A stretch of 64,000 nt of DNA, taken from Desulfobulbus sp. GTDB taxonomy: Bacteria; Desulfobacterota; Desulfobulbia; Desulfobulbales; Desulfobulbaceae. The stretch is taken from positions 62,001 to 126,000 of the forward strand of contig WQZH01000004.1 in NCBI GenBank assembly GCA_009780825.1. Direction: 5' to 3'. Positions 46,266 to 56,227 of the stretch are shown piece after piece. A program made the position numbers and the translations under genes. Positions within the stretch are counted from its first letter, which is position 1. Each line of letters begins with the position of its first letter. The notes below the pieces were generated by a model that saw only the letters and a program-made list of their open reading frames with translations, had not been told where the DNA came from and did no database searches.

Positions 46266-47396
46266 ATGGGAAAATGTATCGGCGTCCTGACCGCCGGCGG
46301 TGACAGTCCTGGACTCAATGCCGCCATCCGGGCCATTAGCAAGAGCGCGTTCAATGCGTTCAATATGCAGGTGATCGGCTTTCGCGACGGCTTCCGCGGC
46401 CTGATGGAAAGCCGTACCGTGCACCTGGAAGGAGAAATCCTTTCCGGCATCCTCACCTTGGGCGGCACCATTCTCGGGACCAGTCGCGACAAGCCGCACA
46501 AGATGCCTGTCGGCTCGAAGGTCCAGGACATGACCGAGGTGATGATCGACAACTACCATCGCCACAACCTCGAAGCCCTGGTGTGCATTGGCGGCGGAGG
46601 CACCCAGAAGAATGCCTTTCGCCTGGCCCAGGCCGGAGTGAACGTGATCACCCTGCCCAAGACCATCGACAACGATGTCGCCATGACCGACATCACCTTC
46701 GGCTTCGATACCGCCCTATCGATCGCCACCGACGCCATCGACCGCCTCCACTCCACCGCCTACAGCCACCACCGCATCATCGTGGTCGAGATCATGGGTC
46801 ACAACAGCGGCTGGCTCGGACTGGGCGCCGGATTAGCCGGTGGAGCCGACGTCATCCTCATTCCCGAGATTCCCTATGACGTGCATCAGGTGGCCGACGC
46901 CATCCGCAGACGCCGGCATCAGGGCAAGAATTTCAGCATTGTCGCCGTTTCCGAGGGCGCATTGGCGATGGAGGACGCCAGGGAGCTGGCCAGGCTCAAA
47001 GAAAAAAAACAGACGGACAGGGATCAAAAAAAACAACATAAGGCCGCGGCCGGCCTGAAAGCCTTTCAGGCCAATCACGCCGGCAACACCTTGCGATTGT
47101 CGGCGCAACTGGAACAGCTCACCGGTCTGGAGAGCCGGGTGACTATCCTCGGGCATCTCCAGCGAGGAGGCACGCCCACCGCCGCCGACCGCATCCTCGC
47201 CACCCGTCTGGGCTCAGCCTGCGTCACAGCCATCGACGCCCGGCAATACGGCTGCATGGTGGCGGTCAAGGGTCAATCGACCGAGGTGGTGGATTTGGCC
47301 GAGGTGGTCGGCAAACGCAAGGTGGTGCCAATCGATCACCCGTGGATCAAAGCCGCCATGGAAACAGAGACCTGTCTGGGCGACCACCTCCGTTGA
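46266..47396 (+). CDS. 6-phosphofructokinase (group with GGxGT motif)
   Basis: A 376-residue phosphofructokinase that converts fructose 6-phosphate to the 1,6-bisphosphate. [16 protein letters not shown] binds the phosphoryl donor, LPKTIDNDV is the catalytic Asp loop and [19 protein letters not shown] contacts substrate. The donor loop reads [11 protein letters not shown], so the usual Asp of GGDGS is Gly, and a Lys sits in PKTIDND where ATP enzymes often have Gly. Donor preference (ATP or pyrophosphate) is therefore open. An inserted charged stretch ([16 protein letters not shown]) is near 245-265. The ATG at 46266 has GGAG upstream; the track start 19 codons earlier is rejected. Confidence 0.9.
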   Translation: MGKCIGVLTAGGDSPGLNAAIRAISKSAFNAFNMQVIGFRDGFRGLMESRTVHLEGEILSGILTLGGTILGTSRDKPHKMPVGSKVQDMTEVMIDNYHRHNLEALVCIGGGGTQKNAFRLAQAGVNVITLPKTIDNDVAMTDITFGFDTALSIATDAIDRLHSTAYSHHRIIVVEIMGHNSGWLGLGAGLAGGADVILIPEIPYDVHQVADAIRRRRHQGKNFSIVAVSEGALAMEDARELARLKEKKQTDRDQKKQHKAAAGLKAFQANHAGNTLRLSAQLEQLTGLESRVTILGHLQRGGTPTAADRILATRLGSACVTAIDARQYGCMVAVKGQSTEVVDLAEVVGKRKVVPIDHPWIKAAMETETCLGDHLR

Positions 47397-47424
47397 GTGC
47401 GCAGCGGGAGGGAGGGCCCGCCGG

Positions 47425-48099
47425 TCAGACCGGATCTTCGCTGCTCCGGACGATTTCCCCCTCCGCCAGGTAGATGACCTCCTCGGCGATGTTGATCGCC
47501 CGGTCGCCGACCCGTTCAAGATGACGGGCAATGAGATAGACGTTGACCAGGGCGGCGGCGTTGTCCGGGCGGCGTTTGATCTCCCCGATCACCGTCTTGT
47601 AGGCCGCATCGCGCAGGCTGTTGACTTCGTCGTCCATGAGAAAAATGCTTCGGGCCAGGGCCGTATCCTCAGCGACCAGCGCGTCTAGGCTGGTCTTCAC
47701 CATTGCCAACACCTTGGCAGCCATGGGCTGGTAATCCAGTTCCACCGAGAAATCCGCGGTGGCGACCGCCGTGATGGTGAGGATCCGCTTGGCGATGTTG
47801 ACCGCGATATCGGCGATCCGTTCCAGTTCGTTGTTGATTTTGATGATCGCAATGATCAAGCGCAGATCACGGGCCACCGGCTGATGGAGGGCGAGGATCT
47901 TCAGACATTCCTCCTCGACCCGAATCTCCATGTCGTCGACTTCCCAATCCGCGGTCATAATCGCCTGGGCCTGTTCACGGTCCTTGGTGTTCAAGATGGC
48001 GCAAGCCTGCCGCAGGCGGTTTTCCGCCAGGGTGCCCATGGTGAGAATCGCTTTTTTCAGTTCATGGATCTCTCGATGGAAATGCATGTGCTTCGCCAC
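47425..48099 (-). CDS. phoU: Phosphate-signalling protein PhoU
   Basis: A 224-residue helical PhoU that damps PhoR signalling and Pst activity. Two PhoU repeats are visible, with acidic metal-binding motifs such as VDDMEIRVEEECLK and FLMDDEVNSLRD, and a C-terminal RHLERVGDRAINIAEEVIYL. The track ORF starts 25 codons earlier. I chose the GTG at 48099 because GGAGG lies six bases upstream. It is transcribed away from phoB and toward pfk, and is not in the pst operon. Confidence 0.93.
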   Translation of the reverse strand: MAKHMHFHREIHELKKAILTMGTLAENRLRQACAILNTKDREQAQAIMTADWEVDDMEIRVEEECLKILALHQPVARDLRLIIAIIKINNELERIADIAVNIAKRILTITAVATADFSVELDYQPMAAKVLAMVKTSLDALVAEDTALARSIFLMDDEVNSLRDAAYKTVIGEIKRRPDNAAALVNVYLIARHLERVGDRAINIAEEVIYLAEGEIVRSSEDPV

Positions 48100-48283
48100 G
48101 GGACTCCTCCGATTTGATGGTGTTAAGGATAAGACACGGCACGCCATTATTACGTACCGTTTCTCCGTTACCACCAGATTAGAAACCGATTAAGATCGCG
48201 TTAGCTTTTTTCTTTTCCCTTGCACCCCGCATTGGGGGCGCATAAACAGTACCCCAGACACAGGTACCACAGCGGAGAAAAAA

Positions 48284-48979
48284 GTGAAGAAACCGAGCAT
48301 CCTGGTGGTCGAGGACGACGCCGACATCCAACAGCTTGTCAGCTACAACCTGATCAAATCTGGATTCAATGTCCTGTGCGCCGACAGCGGCGAGGAGGCC
48401 CTGCGCCTGATCGCCAGGGAACAGGTCGACGCCATGGTGCTTGATCTGATGCTGCCCGGCAAGGATGGTGGCGAGGTGTGCCAGGCAGTGCGCTGCCAGG
48501 AAGCCACCCGCGGACTGCCGATCATCATGCTGACCGCCAAAAGCGAAGAGGACGACATTGTGGATGGCTTGGGATGCGGAGCCGATGACTACATCACCAA
48601 ACCCTTCAGCCCCCGGGTGCTGATCGCCCGGATCGAGGCGGTCCTGCGAAGGACGCCGGCGCCCGGAGGCGAACCGGAGAGCGAGTCTATCCGTATCGGC
48701 AGCCAGGGCATGGAGATTCACCCCGGCCGGCACGAGGTGCGGGTGGACGGCAGTGAAATCCATCTCACCGCCTCCGAATTCACCATCTTGGAACTGCTCG
48801 CCGGCCGGCCCGGTTGGGTCTTTTCCCGGCAGCAGATCATCGACCGGATTCGCGGCTACGATTACAGCATCACTCCCCGGGCCGTGGATGTGCAGATTTT
48901 TGGCCTGCGCAAGAAGCTCGGAGATTCAGGCGCCTGCATTGAAACGGTACGGGCGATCGGTTACCGGATCAGGCCATAG
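48284..48979 (+). CDS. phoB: Phosphate regulon response regulator PhoB
   Basis: A 231-residue OmpR/PhoB-family regulator. The receiver domain has the acidic pair VVEDDAD (about 8-14), phosphoacceptor D54 (VLDLMLPGKDG), MLTAKS and ITKPFSP. The winged-helix domain includes LTASEFTILELLAGRPGWVF and RAVDVQIFGLRKKLG, then VRAIGYRI. The start is a GTG at 48284 with GGAG six bases upstream. It is cotranscribed with phoR (84 bases apart) and divergent from phoU. Confidence 0.95.
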   Translation: MKKPSILVVEDDADIQQLVSYNLIKSGFNVLCADSGEEALRLIAREQVDAMVLDLMLPGKDGGEVCQAVRCQEATRGLPIIMLTAKSEEDDIVDGLGCGADDYITKPFSPRVLIARIEAVLRRTPAPGGEPESESIRIGSQGMEIHPGRHEVRVDGSEIHLTASEFTILELLAGRPGWVFSRQQIIDRIRGYDYSITPRAVDVQIFGLRKKLGDSGACIETVRAIGYRIRP

Positions 48980-49063
48980 CCGCCAAACAGATCCTCCGAA
49001 TATAGGGGCATTCATCCCGCGGCAACCCACCGACGCAACCACCAATTTTCGCGAGAGCCGCCC

Positions 49064-50872
49064 ATGCGCAACATCCGTCTCTTCTGGCAGATCTTTCCGG
49101 TCTGTATCGGCATTACCTTGGCCTCCATGCTGGCGGTCGTCTGGCTGGCCTCCACCACCAGCCACTCCTTTTTCATCGATCGCCTCAAAGATGAAATCCG
49201 GGAACGTGCCCTCCTGATCGAGCCCACCATCGCCACGCTCAGTGGCGGCGAGGACCGGCCTTTCCAGGACTTAGTCCGCCAGGTGGGCCGGCGGGCCGCG
49301 ACCCGAATCACGGTGATCGACGGTAATGGCACGGTGCTGGCCGACTCCGACGAAGACCATCTGCTCATGGATAACCATGCCAGGCGGCCCGAGGTGGAGC
49401 CGGCCCTGACCGGTGAGATCGGCTATGCCATGCGCCACAGCCGGACCTTGGGCGAAACCATGCTCTATGCCGCCATTCCGGTCATACTCGGCCCTGACCA
49501 GCATCGGGGGGCATTGCGTCTGGCCATCCCGGCGACATCCATCGAGAATATGCTGGCCTCGCTGTACAAAAAAATGGTCGGCATCGGCCTGGCTGTGGCG
49601 ATGCTGGCCGGACTGCTGTCCCTCTATTCCGCCCGCAGGATCAGTCGTCCTCTGGAGGAAATGAAGCGGGGAGCCGAGCACATGACCTCGGGCCGTATCG
49701 ACCAACTTGTCAGGATCGACAGTGGGCGCATGTCGGCGGAAATGGCCAGTCTGGCCGCCTCAATCAACAAAATGGCCGAGCAGATCAATCGCCGCATCTG
49801 GATCATCATCCAGCAACGCAACGAGTTGGAGGCGGTGTTTGCAAGCATGGCTGATTCGGTGGTCGCCATTGATGCCGACAAGAAGATCATTCGCATGAAT
49901 CAGGTGGCCGCAGCACTTTTCGCCCTGCCCGCGGAAACGGTCAAGGGCAAGGCGGTGGAAGGGGTGATCCGCAACGCCAGCCTCCTGGAAATGATTGATT
50001 GCACCCTTGGCCACAATCCGCCGCAGGAACGGAAGGTGACCTTGTTCAGCGGCGCTGATCCGATTATCCTCCAGGTCCATGCCGTACCGCTGCGCGACGA
50101 AGACAACCGCAGCATGGGTGTCCTCTTGGTGATGAGCGACCTGACCAAGCTCAACCGGCTGGAAACCATCCGTCAGGACTTTGTCGCCAATGTCTCCCAC
50201 GAATTGAAGACGCCGATCACCGCGATCAAGGGATATGTCGAGACCCTGCTCGACGGCGCGCTCGACGATGCGGACACTGCCCGCCGGTTTCTCGGCATCG
50301 TCGTCCGCCAGACCAACCGCCTGGATGCCATTGTCGACGATCTGCTGACGCTTTCCCGGATCGAAAACCAGGAAAACAAGGAGGAAATAGCCCTGGAACC
50401 GGGCGAGGTGGGCCCGGTGTTTGCCGGTGCGGTCCAGACCTGCGCCGTGCTGACCAACGCCAAGGACATCGTTTTGCAGGTGCAATGCGATCAGGAGGTC
50501 ATGGTGGCCATGAATCAGCCACTTTTGGAACAGGCGGTGATCAACCTGCTCAAAAATGCCATCGCCTACAGCCCCCATGGATCGGTGGTGTCCCTGAGCT
50601 GTCAGGAAAGCGGCGCCGGAGCGGGCGAACGGAAAGCGCACCTGGCGGTCATCGACAACGGCCCCGGTATTGCCAGGGAGCATCTGCCCCGGCTGTTCGA
50701 ACGGTTTTATCGCTGCGACAAGGCGCGCAGCCGCGATCTGGGCGGCACCGGCCTGGGCTTGGCAATCGTCAAGCACATCGCCCAGATCCATCATGGCACG
50801 GTGGAGGTGGCAAGCGCTCCCGGCCAGGGTTCGACCTTCACCATTATCTTGCCCGCGATCGACCTGCCATAG
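49064..50872 (+). CDS. phoR: Phosphate regulon sensor kinase PhoR
   Basis: A 602-residue membrane histidine kinase. TM1 is at about 7-29, an extracytoplasmic sensor domain spans about 30-165, and TM2 is at about 170-187. A HAMP domain follows (about 188-240), then a PAS domain (about 250-350, with AVFASMADSVVAIDADKKI) and HisKA with the phosphorylated His in VANVSHELKTPITAIKG near 378. The HATPase domain has NLLKNAIAYS, IDNGPGI and GGTGLGLAIVK. The long periplasmic sensor is longer than in E. coli PhoR. GAGAG lies upstream of the ATG. It partners with PhoB. Confidence 0.94.
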   Translation: MRNIRLFWQIFPVCIGITLASMLAVVWLASTTSHSFFIDRLKDEIRERALLIEPTIATLSGGEDRPFQDLVRQVGRRAATRITVIDGNGTVLADSDEDHLLMDNHARRPEVEPALTGEIGYAMRHSRTLGETMLYAAIPVILGPDQHRGALRLAIPATSIENMLASLYKKMVGIGLAVAMLAGLLSLYSARRISRPLEEMKRGAEHMTSGRIDQLVRIDSGRMSAEMASLAASINKMAEQINRRIWIIIQQRNELEAVFASMADSVVAIDADKKIIRMNQVAAALFALPAETVKGKAVEGVIRNASLLEMIDCTLGHNPPQERKVTLFSGADPIILQVHAVPLRDEDNRSMGVLLVMSDLTKLNRLETIRQDFVANVSHELKTPITAIKGYVETLLDGALDDADTARRFLGIVVRQTNRLDAIVDDLLTLSRIENQENKEEIALEPGEVGPVFAGAVQTCAVLTNAKDIVLQVQCDQEVMVAMNQPLLEQAVINLLKNAIAYSPHGSVVSLSCQESGAGAGERKAHLAVIDNGPGIAREHLPRLFERFYRCDKARSRDLGGTGLGLAIVKHIAQIHHGTVEVASAPGQGSTFTIILPAIDLP

Positions 50873-51019
50873 GCAGCCAGCTCTCTGCGGACAATGAAGG
50901 ACCGATGCGGACAGGGACAGGCCAGGAGCTGCCGGCACAGGTCAGCACCTAGACGGTGAAAGCCTGTACAACCAGACAGGCCGCGCAGCAACCGAAACGC
51001 CGCGACGATGCTCTCCCCT

Positions 51020-53062
51020 TCATTTCTTGCCGTTACCGATACCGGTCATTCCGTTGTTCCGCCCTGGCCTCCCAGGCCGGAAACTCCTGACTGCCTGGCG
51101 GAAAGCGGCAAGCATTTCCGCTGTCGCCTGTTCGCGGTAACGGATGGCGATATAGAAGTTGATGATGACTTCCGCCTGGCGCCGCAAATCGGGTCGCACC
51201 GCGCCCACCGCCTCCAGCAGATCGGCAGGCCCCTGATAATCATGGGCAACGACGCCCGCCCGCCCGAGCTTTTCCCGGAAAACCCGCCAGGCCCGCCCCA
51301 CTTGATCATCCTCCCGTGGCGTCTTCCGCATAAAAACCAGGGTCAAAAAAAAGAACACCGTTGCCCCGACCACCGCCGCAGCGATGAGCAGAAATTGGAA
51401 AATCCCCCTGAATTTTTCCAGGTCGATGCCCAGCGAGGCGAATAAACGGAACTGGTCGGCGATGGAATACTCCATGACCCACTGGTTCCAGCGGCTGTTG
51501 ACCATATCCCAGGCGTTGAACAGGCTGGCCGCCCACTGGCCGACGGCACTCTGTTTGAACTGGGAGAAGAGCGAATCCCGCTCCTCGGCGCCGCTGGCCA
51601 CCCTGGCGTTTTCCAGGCCACGGTGCGGGGCAACGGCCAGGGTCGGGTCAACCCGCCGCCAGACGCCGCCATCTCTCACTTCGGCCCAGACATGGGCATC
51701 AGACTGACGGATCAGCCAGTAGCCGCCAAAGGGATTCTCCTCGCCGCCAAAATAGCCGTTGACCAGCCGGGCTGGGATGCCCGCCGCCCGCATCAGGAAA
51801 GCGAAAGAGGCGGCAAAATGCTCACAGAAACCATTGCGGCTGTTGAACAGGAACCAGTCGATGGTATCCGTTCCAGGTGGCGCCACCTCGGGCGTCATGC
51901 TGTAGGTGAAGTGATTTTCCCGATAAAAATCGAGGACTTTTTCGACAAGATCTGCATCCGATGCCGCCGTCCGCCGGAGCTGGGCCGCAAGTTCCCGCGC
52001 CTGGGGATTGCTCCCATGAGGCAATTGCAGACCGATCCGGTCGTCCCGGGCTGGTTGGTACCCTGACTGGACGCCAAGGGCTGATTCGGCCTGGTAGCTG
52101 ATACGCGACGTCACCGGCCTTGACCGATAGATGGCGAAATCGTCGCGCAACAAGATTCCCTGACTTGTGACCCGCACCGGCAAGTCGAGGGCAAAGAGCC
52201 AGCGTTGATTGTGCGGCTCCAAGGTGACGGCATAGCCAAGCCGCTCTGCCGGCACCTCCATACGCCGCGCCGCCGGGCGCATGTCCGCCCCCCCCTGTTT
52301 CCAGGTATCGCCCCGGCAATCCCACAACACGACGCCGCGCCAATAGAGCTGGTTCTTCGTGGGACGGAATCCATTCTCGAAGCTGGCGCGGAAGGCGGCG
52401 GTGCCTCGCACCGCCAGTTGGGCGACGGCGCCAAAGGAAATTTGGTCGGCAAACCCGGTGCTGCTCTCCAAAAGGGCCGGCCGCCCCCACAAACCGCCTT
52501 GAATGCGCGGAAAAACGAGGAACAACAACAGCATCAAGGGGAAGGCGCGGGATGCGAGCCGCCACGACAAAGCGAGTGCCGGCGTCAGCGCCAGGGCCGG
52601 AAACTGGATGCGGATGAGCACCGCCGTGGTGAACAGGATGCAGCCGATGATATAGGCGGTGGAGAAGAGGGAATCATCGAAAAACATCCCGGAAACAATC
52701 AGGAAATAACAAAGAATGACCACCGTTATTTCGTCGCGCTGATGCCGCTGTTCAAACAGCTTCAGGGCAATCATCATGGTTAGGAGCGAGACGAAGGCTT
52801 CGAGCGTCAGGCCCTCGTTCGTGACGATGGCCGCCGCGAACAACAAGACACCCAAAAGGGTTCTCATCATCAGTCCCACCCTCGGCAGGCTCCAGCGATG
52901 CAAGGCGAAATGATAGGCCCAGAGGGCTAGACAGAGCAGGATGACCGAGCCGGAAATATTGAAAAAATGCGGCAAGGTACAGAGGATGACCGTGCACAGT
53001 ACCAGATGCGCTTCCTGGCGGCTGGGGGCAAAACTCGGCGCGGCACCCGCGGAGACGGTCAT
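51020..53062 (-). CDS. Membrane transglutaminase-like protein (DUF3488/TgpA type)
   Basis: A 680-residue protein with about six N-terminal membrane helices (residues 20-190), then a large outside domain and one C-terminal helix (about 560-585). The transglutaminase core has the triad Cys in NGFCEHFAASFAFLMRAAGI near 410, His in DAHVWAEV near 455 and Asp in RVDPT near 470. It is the third gene of the moxR-DUF58-TgpA operon and overlaps DUF58 by four bases. The substrate is unknown. Family relatives are needed for growth in some species, perhaps through cell-envelope peptide processing. Confidence 0.93.
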   Translation of the reverse strand: MTVSAGAAPSFAPSRQEAHLVLCTVILCTLPHFFNISGSVILLCLALWAYHFALHRWSLPRVGLMMRTLLGVLLFAAAIVTNEGLTLEAFVSLLTMMIALKLFEQRHQRDEITVVILCYFLIVSGMFFDDSLFSTAYIIGCILFTTAVLIRIQFPALALTPALALSWRLASRAFPLMLLLFLVFPRIQGGLWGRPALLESSTGFADQISFGAVAQLAVRGTAAFRASFENGFRPTKNQLYWRGVVLWDCRGDTWKQGGADMRPAARRMEVPAERLGYAVTLEPHNQRWLFALDLPVRVTSQGILLRDDFAIYRSRPVTSRISYQAESALGVQSGYQPARDDRIGLQLPHGSNPQARELAAQLRRTAASDADLVEKVLDFYRENHFTYSMTPEVAPPGTDTIDWFLFNSRNGFCEHFAASFAFLMRAAGIPARLVNGYFGGEENPFGGYWLIRQSDAHVWAEVRDGGVWRRVDPTLAVAPHRGLENARVASGAEERDSLFSQFKQSAVGQWAASLFNAWDMVNSRWNQWVMEYSIADQFRLFASLGIDLEKFRGIFQFLLIAAAVVGATVFFFLTLVFMRKTPREDDQVGRAWRVFREKLGRAGVVAHDYQGPADLLEAVGAVRPDLRRQAEVIINFYIAIRYREQATAEMLAAFRQAVRSFRPGRPGRNNGMTGIGNGKK

Positions 53063-54009
53063 GATGATGTATACAGGGCCAGCGCCCGCAGGCAGAGGCT
53101 CTTATGGGACAGGCCCCGGCCAGGCGCGATCAATTGCCGGGCCAGGCGCAGGCCGTAGCGGGCGCCGTAGCCGTCTGCCCGCAGCATGAGATAGCAGAGT
53201 TGACCGAGCTTCATCTCAAGATCTTTTCCCGGCATATCGGCCAGGGAAAAAATGGCGCCGCCGCCCTCGTCTTCTTCAAAAAACTTGGTGAAGAGACCAC
53301 GCTGGGTGGCCAGACTCTTCCAGTGGATTCGCCTTGGGTTGTCGCCGGGGCGATAGGGCCGCAGGCCATCGAAATCGTGGCCCGCTGTGCGGACGGGCAA
53401 TTTGTCGCTCTCCTCGCGCTCGCCTGTTTTTTTTTCGCTGCCCGCATGGGTCGGGATTGGCTTCGGGTACACCAACCCGGTCAAAATCACGGGCATCTCC
53501 CGCGTCGCCCGCAATAGCCCCAACGGGAAGGTGCTGGCGACAAAAATCCGGCGCATCTCGACGCGGCCCCGCCGGCTGACCGCCATGAAAACCTGACACA
53601 TCACCGGCAACGCATCGGCCCTCTCCACCCTGACCCAGTTGTTGCCATCAAGCGACAGGGACAGGCCATAGCAGGGGCCGTCTTTGGCCTGAAGTGACAG
53701 GGAAAAGGGCAACGCCTGCCCGGCGAAGACCGCGGCCTCACCGTGCCCTTGGCAGACAAGATCGCGGATATTGCGCAGCGTCAAGACGATGGAGACCAGG
53801 AGAATGGCGCTCAATAAAAACGTCAGCAGATAACCGAGGTTGTTGTTGTGATTGATCGAGCCAACCAACAACGCCACCAGCAGCACGACATAGACGATGC
53901 CGTGGCCGGTCGAGCGCAGGCGGACGCCGCAGGCGGGCAAGGCAAAGCGGGCGAAGGACGTGTTCCCCTGGCTGGCGCCCTGGCTGCTCATCGCCTGATC
54001 TGCCGTCAT
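53059..54009 (-). CDS. DUF58-domain membrane protein
   Basis: A 316-residue protein with two membrane helices near residues 35-80 (GIVYVVLLVALLVG, LLTFLLSAILLVSIVL), then a beta-rich outer region and the DUF58 signature DGLRPYRPGDNPRRIHWKS around residue 215. A von Willebrand-like end is short or absent. It overlaps moxR and the transglutaminase gene by four bases each, so the three are translationally coupled. DUF58 proteins act with MoxR ATPases, but the substrate is unknown. Confidence 0.93.
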   Translation of the reverse strand: MTADQAMSSQGASQGNTSFARFALPACGVRLRSTGHGIVYVVLLVALLVGSINHNNNLGYLLTFLLSAILLVSIVLTLRNIRDLVCQGHGEAAVFAGQALPFSLSLQAKDGPCYGLSLSLDGNNWVRVERADALPVMCQVFMAVSRRGRVEMRRIFVASTFPLGLLRATREMPVILTGLVYPKPIPTHAGSEKKTGEREESDKLPVRTAGHDFDGLRPYRPGDNPRRIHWKSLATQRGLFTKFFEEDEGGGAIFSLADMPGKDLEMKLGQLCYLMLRADGYGARYGLRLARQLIAPGRGLSHKSLCLRALALYTSS

Positions 54010-54995
54010 GCCGGGACCGGGACCGCCCGGAAGGCGAGCTCCAGTGCGTCGATAGTCATGGCGGCCAGGGAATCGGCTGTTTTCAAGCGGTGGATAGCGA
54101 TATAGGGCAGCACGCGGTGCACATCTTCCGGCAACGCGAAGTTGCGTCCATGTAGCAGGGCATGCGACTGGCTGGCCCTGGCCAGGAAGAGGCCGGCGCG
54201 CGGCGAAAGGCCGAGGGCAAAGCGGCCGCTATTGCGGGAAAAATCAAGAATATCCTGAAGATAATCAACAAGCGCCTTGGAGAGACGCACCTGACTGACC
54301 TGATGCTGCAACTGGAAAACGACGTTGGCGTTAACGAGCGCTTGTTCGTCATCGCTGACCGTGGTCCCACCCGCCGCCAGTAACCGCCGCTCCGCTTCAT
54401 GGTTGGGATAACCGAGGGATATTTTCATCAGGAAGCGGTCGAGCTGCGACTCCGGCAGAGGATAGGTTCCAGCCTGTTCCAGTGGATTCTGGGTGGCGAT
54501 GACGAAAAAAGGCGTGGGCAGAAGGCGGCTCTCGCCCTCAAGCGACACCTGCCGCTCTTCCATCGCTTCGAGCAGGGCGCTCTGGGTCTTGGCCGTCGCC
54601 CGGTTGATCTCGTCGGCCAAAAGGATCTGGGTGAAGATGGCCCCGGGATGGAAGGAGAACGAGCCGCTGCGCTGGTCGAAGACGGAAACGCCCAAAATGT
54701 CGCCCGGCAGCATGTCATTGGTGCACTGGACCCGGCGGAATTCCAGGCCCAACACCTTGGCCAGGGCTTTCGCCAAGGTCGTCTTACCGATGCCGGGAAC
54801 ATCCTCGATCAAGAGATGTCCGTTGGCCAAAAGACAGCACAGAGACAGCCTGATCTGCTCTTCTTTGCCGAGGACATGGGCGCCAAGCCGGTGCTCCAAG
54901 GCGGCGAACAGTTGCATGGTTTTGGCCGGAACATCGGTCGGAGCGGTTATCTGGCCGGGGGAGGGTTGGCGCTGGTTTGCTGGCCGGGTATCCAT
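54006..54995 (-). CDS. MoxR-family AAA+ ATPase
   Basis: A 329-residue AAA+ ATPase. Walker A is EDVPGIGKTTLAKALA, Walker B with the MoxR hallmark is LLADEINRATAKTQSALLEAM, sensor 1 is VIATQNPLEQAGTYPLPE and the C-terminal lid has LGLSPRAGLFLARAS. MoxR proteins often assemble or activate metal or extracellular protein complexes together with DUF58 partners, as here. The N-terminal 25 residues are Pro/Gln-rich and variable. It is the first gene of the operon. Confidence 0.95.
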   Translation of the reverse strand: MDTRPANQRQPSPGQITAPTDVPAKTMQLFAALEHRLGAHVLGKEEQIRLSLCCLLANGHLLIEDVPGIGKTTLAKALAKVLGLEFRRVQCTNDMLPGDILGVSVFDQRSGSFSFHPGAIFTQILLADEINRATAKTQSALLEAMEERQVSLEGESRLLPTPFFVIATQNPLEQAGTYPLPESQLDRFLMKISLGYPNHEAERRLLAAGGTTVSDDEQALVNANVVFQLQHQVSQVRLSKALVDYLQDILDFSRNSGRFALGLSPRAGLFLARASQSHALLHGRNFALPEDVHRVLPYIAIHRLKTADSLAAMTIDALELAFRAVPVPA

Positions 54996-55242
54996 GGCGG
55001 GGAGAGATCACAAGAAATAGGTTCGGGGGTAAAGACGGCCTGGTACCGCTTTGACCTTTTCCTCCCCATCATAGCAGAAAAAATTGGATGGACAAAAGAG
55101 AGATGCATTTTCCCGCGCCAGCGGTGTGTTAAGTGGCCGGCGTAATCGATGCGGCCTTGACTGTGGCGCGGCCAAGCTCGTCACCAGATCAGCGATATTT
55201 TCGAGTTGCGGGTGGGATGTGGGCGTAGCGCAGGCCAGCGCC

Positions 55243-56220
55243 TCAGAAGATGGCGGCGGCCACCACGCCCATCCAGGCCGCGCAGCAGCCAAGCAGCGCG
55301 GTGCGGGTCATCAGGCGGCAGGCCAACGGGATGTGGACAATCTTGACCATCCCCAAGCCGTCCCCGATGTAGGGCTTGTCCACCAGGACGCCGTGATAGG
55401 TGTTCGGGCCATTGAGGCGCACCCCCAAGGCCCCGGCGAAGGCTGCCTCGGGATAGCCGGCATTGGGGCTGGCATGGCGGGTACCCTCGCGCCAGGCGGT
55501 GATCAGAGCGCGGCGGGCGTTGAGCCCGGAGGTCAGCCGGGAGGCCAGCCCGATCAGCGGCGCGGACAGCCGCGCGGGAACGAAATTGGCGGCATCGTCG
55601 ATCCGGGCCGCGGCCCGGCCAAAGAGCAGATAGCGCAGATTTTTATAGCCCACCATCGAATCCAAGGTATTGACCATCTTGTAGGTCATGGCGAGCGGCG
55701 CCCCGCCGACGGCCGCGAAAAAAAGCGGCGACAGCACGCCGTCAACCACGTTCTCGGCCACGGTCTCCACCGTTGCTCGGGCAATGTCGCCGGCCTGATA
55801 CCGTTCGACGTCCCGGCCGACGATCATCGCCACCTCGGACCGGGCCTGGTCGACCCTGCCGGCGGCCAGCGACCGGTAAATCTCCATGGCCGCCTGGCCG
55901 AGCGAACGGGCCGACAGGCAGTAGAAGAGCAGCAGGGTTTCGACCGCAAAGCCAATCACCTCATGCAACCGCCAGCCCAGGCCAACGATCAAGGCGCTCA
56001 TTCCCCACCAGCCGATAATCAAACTGAGCGCGAAGCCGAGGCCAGCCAGACGCTCGTCGGCAATCCACCGGCGGAACAACGGTTCCGCCTTGGTGATGGT
56101 CCATCCCATCCAGCGGACCGGATGCGGCAGCCAGCGCGGATCACCGCACACAGCATCCAAGGCGAAGGCCGCCGGTATCGGGAAAATATGCAGCCAGGGC
56201 AGGACTTCGGCCAAGGTCAT
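55243..56220 (-). CDS. cbiB: Adenosylcobinamide-phosphate synthase CbiB/CobD
   Basis: A 325-residue membrane enzyme that attaches aminopropanol (or its phosphate) to adenosylcobyric acid. AFALDAVCGDPRWLPHPVRWMG opens the family domain (first 20 residues: FALDAVCGDPRWLPHPVRWM), and VAENVVDGVLSPLFFAAVGG and LGVRLNGPNTYHG follow. The ATG at 56220 lies seven bases after the decarboxylase stop; the track start 27 codons earlier is rejected. It is the last gene of the second corrinoid cluster (cobO-cbiP-cobD-cbiB). Confidence 0.94.
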   Translation of the reverse strand: MTLAEVLPWLHIFPIPAAFALDAVCGDPRWLPHPVRWMGWTITKAEPLFRRWIADERLAGLGFALSLIIGWWGMSALIVGLGWRLHEVIGFAVETLLLFYCLSARSLGQAAMEIYRSLAAGRVDQARSEVAMIVGRDVERYQAGDIARATVETVAENVVDGVLSPLFFAAVGGAPLAMTYKMVNTLDSMVGYKNLRYLLFGRAAARIDDAANFVPARLSAPLIGLASRLTSGLNARRALITAWREGTRHASPNAGYPEAAFAGALGVRLNGPNTYHGVLVDKPYIGDGLGMVKIVHIPLACRLMTRTALLGCCAAWMGVVAAAIF

Positions 56221-56227
56221 GGCCTGC

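Noticed and set aside
46049-48283. Pho boxes upstream of pstC and phoB
   Set aside because: No convincing CTGTCA-type direct repeats with 11-base spacing were found in either region.
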